From Branchinecta lynchi (lineage: Eukaryota > Arthropoda > Branchiopoda > Anostraca > Branchinectidae), in contig JAKZAP010000016.1 in assembly GCA_023053575.1 (NCBI GenBank), positions 10,040,046 through 10,104,045 on the forward strand: a DNA stretch of 64,000 bases, given 5' to 3'. Shown here in pieces: positions 34,651 to 44,666 of the stretch; the first letter of the stretch is position 1; each line of letters starts with the position of its first letter. The notes under the pieces were generated by a model. It was not told the DNA's origin and did no database searches. It was given only the letters and a program-made list of their open reading frames with translations. The position numbers and the translations under genes were made by a program.

Positions 34651-34768
34651 TTTCCGTTGAAAATAACGCATAAAATCTGTTAAAAGTGTCTTTCCGTTGA
34701 AAATAACACATAAAATCTGTTAAAAGTGTCTTACCGTTGAAAATAACACATAAATCTAATAAAGTGTT
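34651..34768. repeat. 40-bp tandem repeat, three units
   Basis: TTTCCGTTGAAAATAAC starts at 34651 and 34691, and TTACCGTTGAAAATAAC at 34731, giving a 40-bp period. Units continue with CATAAAATCTGTTAAAAGTG. Confidence 0.93.
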
Positions 34769-34770
34769 TC

Positions 34771-35284
34771 TCGCAAGATATAACACTAAAAATAGGCATA
34801 ACATAGATTTCTTGCACATACTTTGGTTAACACAATGATGTGCACCAAGCGTTAAATTTAAAAACTCTGATAAATTTAGTGCCTTGAAAGTTAACTTCGC
34901 TTGTCTTAAGGTAGGTAAATTGAAGTGACAGAATAATTTTCAGAACTTGCTGGGATAAAGAATGAGGTAAAAGCCCGACGTGAATTCGCCTTAGAAGCGA
35001 TTTGGCCGTCAAGAAATTCGAAAGAGAATGTCGATGTTACGTTTACCGCCGTTTGGATAGTCTCTTCTTCCTTTGAGACTCCTGGGTGTACGGAAACTTA
35101 ATATTTTCCGTCGGTTTGCGGTTACTTGTTTTGATTTGGCCACGTAGGGACTTTGGAATGTTTGTTATCTTGGTTTTCGGACAATCGGTAGGGAAGCCAG
35201 TCAGGTTTGTTTCATTTTGCATCAAACGCTTGGTAAATACGGTTAAGATGTAGGGATGGAACACTTTCAGATATCTGAGCCCTA
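34771..35284. other. Unassigned intron sequence
   Basis: No gene or shared repeat recognised. Confidence 0.45.
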
Positions 35285-35791
35285 GGTTTCCTCTCTTCGG
35301 CATGGTGTCAGCTGGCTTATGCCACCGAAGATCAGGGGTATAAGTAAGTAAGTAAGTAATTTATTTATAGCCCGCCATTTTGAAAAGGCGGAGTACATGA
35401 AAGAAAATAAATAAAGCACATGAACACACAGAAAAAGGCACTTAATTTTCAATCTTCGGCCAGGAAGCAATGGATAAGGTCGTGCGCTGGTTCGGCCTGT
35501 TGTCCATGATTTTTTAAAGCGATGACTAACTCTCCGAGCTGATGAAGAATCGCCGGGTTTACAGTGTGTAAAAATATGCCAAAATTTCTTTTTAACCCTA
35601 AATTGCAAAGTCTCCACAAACTTGCATTGTCAATAGTACACAAACAATTTTGATACGCTAGCAAAAAAAAAATCGGCAAGTCGGTCGTAAAATCCGCCAA
35701 TATGGCAACACTGATTATCCCAGATGCTGCTGAGTGTCATGTTTCCTCTCTTTGGTATGGTGTCAGCTTGCTTTTGCCACTGAGGATCAGG
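35285..35791 (-). mobile_element. Non-LTR 3' end flanked by direct repeats
   Basis: Between the flanks, reading on the - strand, lies an open segment ending PAILHQLGELVIALKNHG then QQAEPAHDLIHCFLAED and a stop at about 35449. An AT-rich 3' UTR follows with AATGGCGGGCTATAAATAAA and a (TTAC)n tail at 35340-35357. A 53-bp imperfect direct repeat (GTTTCCTCTCTT.GG.ATGG...) starts at 35285 and again at 35739, on either side. The copy at 1352 carries the same C-terminus with a frameshift. LINE class not identified. Confidence 0.6.
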
Positions 35792-36541
35792 GTAATATTG
35801 TGTACTCCCAGATACGAGTGACGTATCAACCTCCAAAGTCATATCCATATTGCCAAAAGTCGTATGTCATCTAACCGAACATTCTTCTTGCGATAGAAAT
35901 CCGTCCCTTTACATTTTATTTATAAAATAAACCATACTTTAATTCCATTATTTTTTTAATTTAACATTCTGCTTAGTTCAGCATACCGTGGAACTGGAGT
36001 GGTGGATCTGCAGTGACTCTGTGTTATACTGTATAGTTGTTTTTGTGTCTTTCGACAGTACGAGCTCGTCTCCCCGTTGCGACCCTCTTTATCACGATTT
36101 TGTACCTGGATGTCTGTAAATAAACTGAACTGCACTGATTTAGGCTGTTAAATATTGCCATAACCTGTGGGACAGAAGATTATATGCATAACATACCTGT
36201 TCGAAAAAAAAAAAATTCTAGCTTATCAGTCCTTGATAACACTGACTAGTGAAGTATGTACTGGTGACTGGTGGCACCAGACATACATCGGTTCCAGCTT
36301 GTTATAGGGGCTATCCTCTTCAACTGCTACGTGGAGGGAGCCATGATCTTGCAAATCCGATTGCTCGGAAATGTTACAGTTCCGAGCACCTTCCCTTGGG
36401 GTGGGGGGGGGGGGGGGGCTTCCTAAGGGCTGGACTCGCTCCGCCACGTTCCATCAAGGATAGATAATACACCCCCTGAGAATGATTAACGAATATAAAT
36501 ACTAAACACGTGACCACGACTTGGGCAGGATATGCTTCGCC
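35792..36541. other. Unassigned intron sequence
   Basis: A run of 17 G lies at 36402-36418. No gene was recognised. Confidence 0.5.
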
Positions 36542-37308
36542 TTTTTGGGATCCCAAAACGTAAGTGAAGGGATACCTATGACATCGCAAAAGTTGTCCGT
36601 CTGTCAGCACGATAACTCTCGAACGGAATGAGATATTTTGATGAAACTTGGTGTGAAGATTCTTTGGGTCAAGTGTAAAGTCAAGCTCGTTGATGGGCTC
36701 TGTAGCCCTACATTTAGGGGTGGGGGAGGGGGTCCAAATTAAGGGGCAAACAAAATATTTTTAAACAGCTAATGTGATAGTCGATAATGGGGTAAGAATA
36801 CATGCTGAACACGAATATGCAAAACATTGTCTCCTCCGACAAGTAGTTCGCCCGGAATCCGGCAAAAATCGGAAAATTCGCAAAAGTTCTATTTGAAGTT
36901 GATTAGATGACAGATTGAGGGCTAAGGAGTCGGTGAGTCTGTATATGACAATCATTTTTTACCCAGACATATAATTCGTCCGGAATACGGTTGAAACAGG
37001 AAATTTGTTTATAAGTTGAAGTTTTATTTGAAGTTAATTAGATGTCCTTTAGGACTTAACTCGCTGACTTCGTTTCTGAGTTTTCTTTTATTTGCTGGAC
37101 AAGTAGTTCGCTTGGAATTCGGCCGAAACCGGAATTTTCGCAGAAGTAAAACAGGAAGTTTCGGTCAGTATCGTCAAAAACGATATGGCTGATAGAGGTA
37201 TATCTGAACTTGGTTTTCTCAGATGATTACCCTGGGGAATACTGGATCTGGCGAAGACAAGAACCAGACTAGATTTTTGGGATCCCATCGAAACCTTAGG
37301 TATTGTTT
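36542..37308 (+). mobile_element. Family C element
   Basis: 5' TTTTTGGGATCCCAAAACG at 36543, monomers with CCCGGAATCCGGC cores, 3' GGGATCCCATCGAAACCTTA then GGTATTGTT. The leader is shortened (GTTGTCCGTCTGTCAGCACG). Confidence 0.87.
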
Positions 37309-37562
37309 TGTTTGTCTTGAATGCGGTAATTGGGCTACGTTTTCAGAAGGCTTTTGGTACAAAACATCTCATTTTTTTTCTCATGATTTTTTACTTTACA
37401 TTAGCTTTTCCATTCGCACTGGAAATAGAGTCACCAGCTATGGATCATTTTGCTTACACTTTTTCAACTTCCTCCAGAAGGTCAATTTCCCTATTGTTGG
37501 TCAAATCTGGTAATAGTCTGCACGACCTTCCATGTGCTTTTCGGTTGGTGCTTTCCTTGGTC
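37309..37562. other. Unassigned intron sequence
   Basis: Frames on both strands cover it but show no motif; it directly precedes the duplicated TDG exon edge. Confidence 0.4.
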
Positions 37563-37690
37563 CATTGCAAATTTCTCTGGGTGGAGTAACGAAACTTGCT
37601 ATTCTTCCTCCACGCCTTTGCTTTCTTTGGCCTGATGTTTGTTTTCATTTCTTCCCGTACATCTGGGGAAAGCCATCATCAGGCTCATTG
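37563..37690 (+). pseudogene. Decayed duplicate of the TDG terminal-exon 5' edge
   Basis: Aligns with 39705-39830 over about 125 bp at high identity. It includes the intronic CTTGCTATTCTTCC, the TTTGGCCTGATGTTTGTTTT tract, and the first exon bases TACATCTGGG with CC.TCATC. At the position of the acceptor CAG it reads CCG, so splicing there should fail. After about 15 bp of exon the sequence diverges into a frame with no TDG homology (YIWGKPSSG... and onward). Confidence 0.8.
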
Positions 37691-37816
37691 GCAGGGATAA
37701 CAGTACTTCCCCTCGTAATTCTCCATCAGACATGGTATTTCTTCACCTTAGGTGTTAATTCATCTAATTACACCCATCCTTCTCTGTTAAGGATACTGTA
37801 AGGTCTCTTGTATTTG

Positions 37817-39224
37817 TATGGCACTTGCAGCCTCTGGCTCAAGTGCCATATACCGATCGTAGTTCCATCTGTCGGTGGAGCTGTCTACCCAACGATTCGA
37901 CCATCTGAAGGGTGAGGTGGAGTGAGAGGGCATCCCAGGGAATCCGTAAAATTGACTTGTGCGTAACTTTTGAACGGGTGATCAGATTCGAATGAAGCTT
38001 AATAACTGAAAGGAAGACATGTCTCGGATATCCCATTTAAGGGCGGGATGGGTTCAACAGCTCGGAGTGAATTGGTAGGGGGAGGCTGAAAACCTCGTGA
38101 AACGGTTAGATTGAGAAGATCGGAGTGGAAGTTGCTGGGAAGAACAGGCATCTGCTCTAGATAAATCGTTTACACAACCAGACTTGATCCGGACACTTTT
38201 GGGGGTGGACGGGGGTTTTCCCGAATTCCGGTGATGGCGGTTTTGGGGATTCTCACAACGAAACTTGGCAGTCATATCAGGGAGCCAATCAAACGGATTT
38301 GGAAACAAAGATTCTCTCGATAAGATAATCGTGGGGGGGTAGAGGGAAGGGGAATCCGTAAAATTTAGTCATGCGTAACTTCGGAACGGGCGATCGGATT
38401 CCAGCGAAATTTTGTAACTGAACAGAGGACATGTCTCTGATGTCCTTTTTCATGTCTGGACCTGATCCGACAGCTGTTGTGGGGGGGGGGGGGTCGTCAA
38501 AATACGTGACCCGCTTAGACTGGAGAGACCGGGATGGAACTGTGTGGGAACAAGAAACAAATGCTCTAGATGAATCATTTAAAGAACCGGATTGGATTCA
38601 GGCACTGTGGGGGGGGGGGGTTGGAGGGGGTTAGGGGTCACTTCCCAAATCTTACCATTCCTTAAAGTACTAATATTAACCGCAAAGTAAAAAAAAAAGT
38701 ACTTTTAAGCAAAATATACATTTTCATGATGAGCTTTTTATTATTTTGCCGCAAGGGTTTTACTTACAGATGAATTTCTAGCTCCCCTAAAGTGTGGATC
38801 TTAACCGAAATGTCAATAAACTATTTTTGATCAAACGTAACATTTCGGCCCATGATCAGTTTTGCCACTAAAATTTAATTTCTAGCACCTTTAAAGTGTG
38901 CATCTTAACCGGGAAGTAAAAAAAATACTTTTGACCAAACGATATATAACAGATCCACAAGGGCCTATTATCGTTTTTACCTCAGGGTTTTGCTTACAGA
39001 TGATTTCTAGCGTTTTTAATGTGCGCATCATTCCAGCCAAGTGTAAAAATAAAATTCCTTTTTCAAATCGTTACATGTTCGTGAACTCCAAGGGCCAATG
39101 ATCATTCTTATCTCAAGGGTTTGGCTTACAAATGATCAGAATAACCCGACGAATTGACAAATTCCTACTTTCATCCTCTGAACCAGCCGTGCAAGTGCCA
39201 TATGAGCTTCTTGCTCATGTTTTG
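37817..39224 (+). mobile_element. Family B element, complete
   Basis: 5' hairpin TATGGCACTTG... CAAGTGCCATA and leader GATCGTAGTTCCATCTGTC. The first array (37900-38640) uses phrases such as GAACGGG.GATC.GATT and GGACCTGATCCGACAGC, with G tracts at 38480 and 38609. A second array follows, then 3' GTGCAAGTGCCATATGAGC with a hairpin TGAGC-TTCT-TGCTCA. No protein is encoded. Confidence 0.83.
38650..39130. repeat. Second array in family B element, units of 104-125 bp
   Basis: AAAGT.....ATCTTAACCG-type anchors occur at 38664, 38789, 38893 and about 39019. Each unit includes an AC-TTTTGA-CAAACG block and a GGGTTTTGCTTACAGATGA block. Confidence 0.75.
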
Positions 39225-39514
39225 TCTGTTGCGATTAAAATCACTAAACCCTAATCTTCTTCGGGATCCAGATAATTGGTTTGTTGCTCCCGTGGAATTG
39301 TAAATCCTTGTTCCTCGACTTCCTAGGTCCAGTAAGCGAGTGACCTGTTCGATGATTGTATGAAGTTAGTGTAGTTTGTTGGAGCCATGTTCTTCAATGA
39401 GGATAACATGTAAATTCGTAAAGGAAGAACAAAAACACCAAATTCTCGTTTTTTGCATATTTCATTATGACTGTCACTTCCTCTTTTAGTTGTAAGCGTT
39501 ATCTGGCGAATACT

Positions 39515-39690
39515 CTTGAGGACTATCTCTCCTTGCCGATGCAAAATCTCCGGCCTCTCCGTGTAGCTAGCGGAAGAAAGGCAGAAGTGGTGTCACAGTT
39601 GCTCGTAAAGATCGCGGTGATTGATTGACACAGGATTTGAGTCGTTGAGTTTGAGTCGTACGGTCACTTCTGACTCCTTCTTCCTATTAA
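39515..39690 (+). mobile_element. Family G SINE-like unit next to the TDG acceptor
   Basis: CTATCTCTCCTTGCCGATGC, AATCTCCGGCCTCTCCG, GCAGAAGTGGTGTCACAG and GCGGTGATTGATTGACACAG match 60636-60835 almost base for base. It ends about 110 bp before the splice acceptor of the terminal exon. Confidence 0.75.
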
Positions 39691-39798
39691 ATTTGATTGA
39701 TACCAACTTTCTCTGGCTGGAGTCAAGTCAAGAACCTTGCTATTCTTCCTGGGTGCCTGTGCTTTCTTTGGCCTGATGTTTGTTTTCATTTCTTTCAG

Positions 39799-41499
39799 TA
39801 CATCTGGGTGATGCCGTCATCGAGTGCGCGGTGTGCCCAGCTCCCTCGGGCGATGGATAAGGTGCCGTTCTACACAGCGCTGAAAAAGTTCCGTGATTAT
39901 CTCAACGGTTTAGTTCCGTCAATAGAAGAGAACGAAGTCGTTTTTCCCGAAACGCGGTTTCCAATTGGAGACGAAAGTGTGGACTTCAGCGATCTCAAAG
40001 ACGATATTGACCTAGTCCCGTATTCCGGTGAGGACCCGCAGATGGGTATAGTGAAGAAGAAAAGGGGGAGGCCTAAGAAAGTCCGGGGGGAAGAGCCCTT
40101 CCCCTTTAAAGCTGAGGGGGCTCCGACAGAGTTGCAGGGGCTGCCGCCCCCTGGTGGGCAACCCTTGGATTATAGTGTGATGTCAGATGGTGCACCGAGA
40201 AAGAAGCGAGGGCGGCCAAAGAAAATCCGGCCGGAAGAGACCGGAATGATATCGGCAACACCAACAAGGCGGGCTCCTATGCCGCATGAAACTCACGCCC
40301 TACAACCCATGACTGATAACTATATGCACTATTATCATCAGCAAGATGATATGAGGCCCATTGGACACTTCGCGTTGCCTCCGCCTCTTCGGTCACCGAA
40401 TAGTGCAAACTTCGGATCGCACTTTATGCCTAATTTTCAATACCAGCAGAACCCAAGTTTCGGTGCACCGAGTAATCATAGCCCACCACAGAATGCATAT
40501 CCACAGGGGCAAAATTATGGGCCCCAGGGGCACCCGAGCCCACCGGAAAGTCAGTACCCAGCGCAAGGCTTTCCTCAAAATAATCGCAGTCCTTATCCTC
40601 AGAATTTCGCTCAACAATCATCATTTTCCCCATCCTGTGGCAGTCAGCCGGTGAACTTCAGTCAGAGTCCCGCGCAGGCGCCACACTCGTATCACCACTC
40701 CCCGCAGGGATATAGCCACACCCCCTCCCCAGCTGCCACACCCCAATCAAGCACGTCTGGGCAGTTTCCAAACTACACTCAAAATGATCTGTCGACTGAT
40801 ATCAGTACTGCAATGGGTGGCGGTGGGTCTCTCTCCAGCCCTCCGCCGAAGGCTTCCCCCAATAGAGATTTCGAGTCCCAAGAGAATCCCCAAGAGGAGA
40901 GCTCAACAAGCAATACCGCAGTCAAACCTGAGGTGAAAGAAGAAGCAAACGAAGCCAAGCCTGAGTTTTACCCCCAAGAAGGGCCGTTTCATGAGTTTGG
41001 CTTCAAGCAGCAGGACTTCCCTCCCAAGGCGTCGCAAGACCTTGCGGCCAAGAGCCTCCACGGGCTTGAGTCCCTTGTGGACCAAATCCCTAATCTCGGT
41101 GAGCAAGAAGGGAACCATCAGCAATATCCCCCTGTGCTTCAGCAGCATTACGACGGTCAGTATGGAGGATATAGCTACGGAGACAAGCCGGCTTTTAATT
41201 ACCAGCCTGGATATCCAGGATTCAACTATCCGCGTTATCCCCAAGATCAGCAATACAGTTACCCACCCTATATGGGAAGGAGCCCCTATCAAGGAGCCGA
41301 GCCGGGGTATGGGTCCTATGGGGGTCAGTTCGGGGTACCCCCTGCACCCTATGGCAGTCCGGCGGCTGGGAGTGTCCCTTACACACCGGATTATGCCGCC
41401 GGATACCCGTATCAGTATAGCAATAGCCCATACCAGCAATCGTCAAGCCCCACTTCTGATAAAGTGAAACAGGAGCCCATGAATTTCACCGGATTTTGA
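39799..41499 (+). CDS. TDG: Thymine DNA glycosylase, terminal exon with AT-hook tail
   Basis: Starts after acceptor TTTCTTTCAG (ends 39798) in phase 0 and encodes 566 residues to a TGA at 41497. An ATG at 39697 opens the same frame, but that stretch is intron. YIWVMPSSSARCAQLPRAMD (39799-39858) matches the TDG loop that inserts an arginine into the DNA helix; that Arg is codon 39829. FYTALKKFRDYLNGL continues the last helix. Beyond the fold come two AT-hooks, RGRPKK at 40063-40080 and 40207-40224; a Pro/Gln/Ser/Asn-rich stretch to about 40880; a VKEE motif at 40933-40944, like the SUMO-acceptor context in human TDG; DQIPNL at 41080-41097, resembling DQIPSF near the human C-terminus; a segment (41125-41445) with about one tyrosine in five; and a final VKQE at 41464-41475. 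The human C-terminus from the same point is about 145 residues. The tail looks disordered; chromatin tethering or condensate formation is inference. Confidence 0.95.
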   Translation, partial: YIWVMPSSSARCAQLPRAMDKVPFYTALKKFRDYLNGLVPSIEENEVVFPETRFPIGDESVDFSDLKDDIDLVPYSGEDPQMGIVKKKRGRPKKVRGEEPFPFKAEGAPTELQGLPPPGGQPLDYSVMSDGAPRKKRGRPKKIRPEETGMISATPTRRAPMPHETHALQPMTDNYMHYYHQQDDMRPIGHFALPPPLRSPNSANFGSHFMPNFQYQQNPSFGAPSNHSPPQNAYPQGQNYGPQGHPSPPESQYPAQGFPQNNRSPYPQNFAQQSSFSPSCGSQPVNFSQSPAQAPHSYHHSPQGYSHTPSPAATPQSSTSGQFPNYTQNDLSTDISTAMGGGGSLSSPPPKASPNRDFESQENPQEESSTSNTAVKPEVKEEANEAKPEFYPQEGPFHEFGFKQQDFPPKASQDLAAKSLHGLESLVDQIPNLGEQEGNHQQYPPVLQQHYDGQYGGYSYGDKPAFNYQPGYPGFNYPRYPQDQQYSYPPYMGRSPYQGAEPGYGSYGGQFGVPPAPYGSPAAGSVPYTPDYAAGYPYQYSNSPYQQSSSPTSDKVKQEPMNFTGF

Positions 41500-41775
41500 G
41501 CAGATTTCCTACGGGATTCTGAAGGACCCAATAAGTTGTGATTGGATTTAGAGTGGATTTTCCGGTGACACGACCGGATTTTCTTTGGACGATGAGAAAT
41601 CCGGTCTGAAGACTAAACCGTAAGTAAACTTTCTTTTGTGGGAAGAGAACTCTAACGGTTGTATCTTTATAGCTGGTAGGCACGCAGGATTTCCGGTTCC
41701 GGGCCGGATTTCGAGCGACCAGTATCTGAGTGAGGTGTGTTGGTCTGGTGAATAAAAGTACAATGACGCTCAAAT
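41500..41775 (+). other. TDG: TDG 3' UTR
   Basis: Sequence between the stop codon and the AATAAA at 41751 plus about 20 bp. It contains several CCGGATTT repeats (GTGACACGACCGGATTTTC, AAATCCGGTC, GGGCCGGATTTCG). The true cleavage site is not visible. Confidence 0.65.
41751..41756 (+). promoter_or_regulatory. TDG: Polyadenylation signal AATAAA
   Basis: The first canonical AATAAA after the TDG stop codon, 252 bp downstream, in context GGTGAATAAAAGTAC. Confidence 0.7.
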
Positions 41776-43658
41776 TTATGAACTGATATTAAGTGGCGGT
41801 ATCTCCTTTTGAACCCAGTGTTCCTCTAGTTTTAATTTGGCGTGTGTTTAAAAGCTTTAATTTCACGGTATGTCAGTAATCCGAAGCACTAGTGTGATTT
41901 TTAGGTTAATTTTTAGGCAATCGGAAATTAGACTATGATCCAAGTTCAGAGATCTGGAACAGCTCAGCCAGAATAAGATCAAATAAGCCTATGGGAGAGC
42001 AGCCGTCTACCCTTTATCCTAGTACTTCCATTCGAGAACTGTAGCGATTCGTGACCTGCTTGTGTAGCAGTAGCGTACCATAAACTGCATCTTAACGTCT
42101 AGAAGGCTCTTTGGATTATTGTGTGCGGACTTGCATACGTATGGGATTGGGTCTGATGCCCAGATTTGAAAGCGATTGGGATTTTCGCGCAGTTCTCGAG
42201 ATTGAGACGCCGGCTCTCTCTTGGACTAAAGGTTAAATCTCTCAGGATCTATGTCAGTCTCCGGTTGGGCATGTATAGACCTCGTTCAGGCGGAACTTGC
42301 GTTAGAGGGAACGAGTAGCTGTTTTTCCCTTTCACTGCCCTCTTGGAAAATTTCAAACTTCCGATTTGTAACAGAGGGACTACACCCGACGAAAACGGAT
42401 TCGAGCCAGGATTGACAAAGACGACCAACAGGAAGCGAGCGAAATTGAATGTCGTCCAGTAATGTCTGAGACTTCGACGATCCGCTTTCTTCGTAATTTC
42501 GTTGCAATCCCTTTATGCAGCTAGGGGAAATCAGCTGCTACTTCAAGCTACGTCTGAACGAGTTCTGTTAGGGTATATGAGTCTGTAATGTAGTTCACTG
42601 TAAAAACCGGTAGATGGTTTCTACGTTGCAATGCAATGATGGCTTTTCTGCTGCGATCTCACGCTTGTTTGTTTTGTTTTTTTTTTGTCAAAAGCGTTTT
42701 CTTTCCAATGGTGGAAACTAACACAGTTATGATTTATGTTTCTCCCAGTTTGATAGGGAAGGGTGTCCGAATCGGCTCATACTGCACGGAATGAATTAGT
42801 TTATCTGTGCTCCTTTAGGTTCTAGGTAAAAAAAAAAAAAAAAACTTTTTATCGTACCGCACGTGGGATCAGCTGATAACACTTACATTCATATATTCAA
42901 ACAGCGTATCGGTTGTTTACATTATTTAAATATATGTTTCAAAGTCAGCTTGGACTCGAGGAATATTTACTTACATTCATACTGTCGAGTGTACCAATTC
43001 TGTTTGCTGCAAAGGTTTGAATTAAGAGCTTAGAGTGCCTTAGAGCTCAGTGCAAAATGCATGAGCGGGGACTTAAGGAAAGGTAGTCCTAAGAAGACAT
43101 CCATTAAAGAGGCCGAAACAGGGTGAAATTAAATTGATCAGTTAACAGCGCTCCCCGACGTTTTACTCCAGAAACATGAGGCTAGCCGGTATTACAAAAG
43201 TTTGGGCGACTACGAAGCTTAAAATCTCAACTAGCCTACTTTCTGTTTTAACTCTTTACATCCCTCCGTGTTTCCTTAGACGAATGAAAAATAAAATTAG
43301 ATTTGCAGTTCAATTTAACTAGAGCAATACTAGTTGTCATTACACGTCAGGATATTGCGGTGACGACTTGATAAGGGCCGCGCTCGATTCAGCTTTCCGG
43401 TAAACTGAAATCGTCGTTTAGACGTTTAATTTGCAATTTCCGTGGGCGAACACACGATCAGATTTTCCGGCCGGGTTTTCTGTAACTGCATCATCAAAAT
43501 AAACAATGTTGTTGTTTCCGTATGGAAGTGATGATGGTGCGTCCGGGCGGCGAATTCCATTCCGCGAGAACGCGATCCTGATCGTCTGTTCAAGGGATTA
43601 ACTTGGAACGTACTAACGTGTCGCAAACGACCGAAAAGAATTTTCATTCGTGACGTCA
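41776..43658. other. Unassigned intergenic sequence
   Basis: Downstream of TDG. Runs of T near 42676 and A near 42828-42844. Frames up to 94 codons have no motif and no shared repeat was recognised. Confidence 0.5.
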
Positions 43659-44666
43659 TTAAAGGACCCGTGGTACCTATAATGCCAATGACCCTACCTC
43701 TGTATTTCATTTCATTTCATTTATTTGTATCCGCCGTGTACGACGAGTATAAAACTCGTAACTAGAAAACGAGTAACTCATTCATTAATTCTTAACCTGG
43801 AAACCCGAATTTGATGGTACATTCGAACCAATTAACGACACCTCCCTAATCTTTGCGCATGTTACGATTCAAAATGTCCCATGTGCGTTAGCTGACTGCG
43901 AATCATACTTGATAGTGCAAAATGGATACGTCAGCTGAACTTTATAGTTATATTTCGTCCAAATATTCTTTGAGCCCAAGCTGACTTTGAAACACTGTTT
44001 GAATATATATTTCGGCCCTTCTTGGCAAGGGTCCTCTTCAGGCTCAAAGTTGCTCAAGTTGGAAAGACGAACTTGTAGGAAAACAAACCAAAGATTATTG
44101 CATAGTGTTACATATTAGACTTCGTGAATTCCTTTGTGAGAGTTGCTTAGAGTTGAAAATGCTGCTGTTATTTCATTTTGGACACGGCTGCTGTTTTTTG
44201 CTGCTCTATTGGGTCGTTGATCGGGTTGAGATTTGTCTCATTTGAGTTGAATTTCGTTTTGTTGTAGAGAAGAGCTTGGGGTCTACAAGCAACTCTCACA
44301 AAGGAATTCATGAAGTCAAATATTTAAAGCTAAGCTAGAATCTTTAGTTTGTTTTCCTACGAGTTCGTTTTTCCAGCTTGAGCGGCTTTGAGCCCGAAGA
44401 GGACCCTTGACAAGGTTTGAAATATAGTTCTAATAAAGTTCACCTGACGTATCCGTTTTGCACTATCAAATATGCGCATTATGCTGTTGATGAGTAAGAC
44501 AAGTTGAGTGAATTTTGCCCAGTTTTGCCAGAAGTCAATGGGTCTGGGAAAAGGCTTAAAACAGCCAAAGCCGTGGATAATTTGTTAAAAGCAGAGCCTA
44601 GTTTTACAGTATGAGATAGTTTGAATATTAGAGCATAAACAGCAAATAGTGCGAGGTGTGCTTTAA
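43659..44666 (+). mobile_element. Family D MITE split by a foldback element
   Basis: Begins TTAAAGGACCCGTGGTACCT and ends AGGTGTGCTTTAA. Removing the insertion at 43909-44469 leaves about 450 bp collinear with the copies at 8443, 32448 and 55311. ATTTCATTTCATTTCATTTA near 43705 resembles another retroposon tail inserted near its 5' end. Confidence 0.8.
43909..44469. mobile_element. Family E foldback element, nested
   Basis: TTGATAGTGCAAAA at 43909 is inverted as TTTTGCACTATCAA ending at 44469. Arms of roughly 185-245 bp are near complements throughout, including ACTTCGTGAATTCCTTTGTG against CACAAAGGAATTCATGAAGT and the TTGGCAAGGGTCCTCTTC block against GAAGAGGACCCTTGACAAGG. The central loop is about 130 bp. 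No coding capacity. Confidence 0.88.

Larger units (their letters stand above)
10403..39798 (+). other. TDG: TDG intron, 29.4 kb
   Basis: Inferred from the donor GTGAGC at 10403 and the acceptor TTTCATTTCTTTCAG ending at 39798. Both are consensus sites, and joining them restores continuous homology to TDG (GTST|YIWVMPSSS). The intron is packed with repeats of nearly every family in the window. No other exon was recognised inside it, although a nested gene cannot be excluded by eye. Confidence 0.85.

Noticed and set aside
39697..39798. Upstream in-frame ATG giving a 600-residue protein
   Set aside because: The first 34 codons are intron: they run through the polypyrimidine tract and the CAG acceptor, and TDG homology starts exactly after it.
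40903..41439. 178- and 158-codon frames overlapping the TDG exon
   Set aside because: They are other-frame shadows of the GC-rich TDG coding sequence, which has clear homology.
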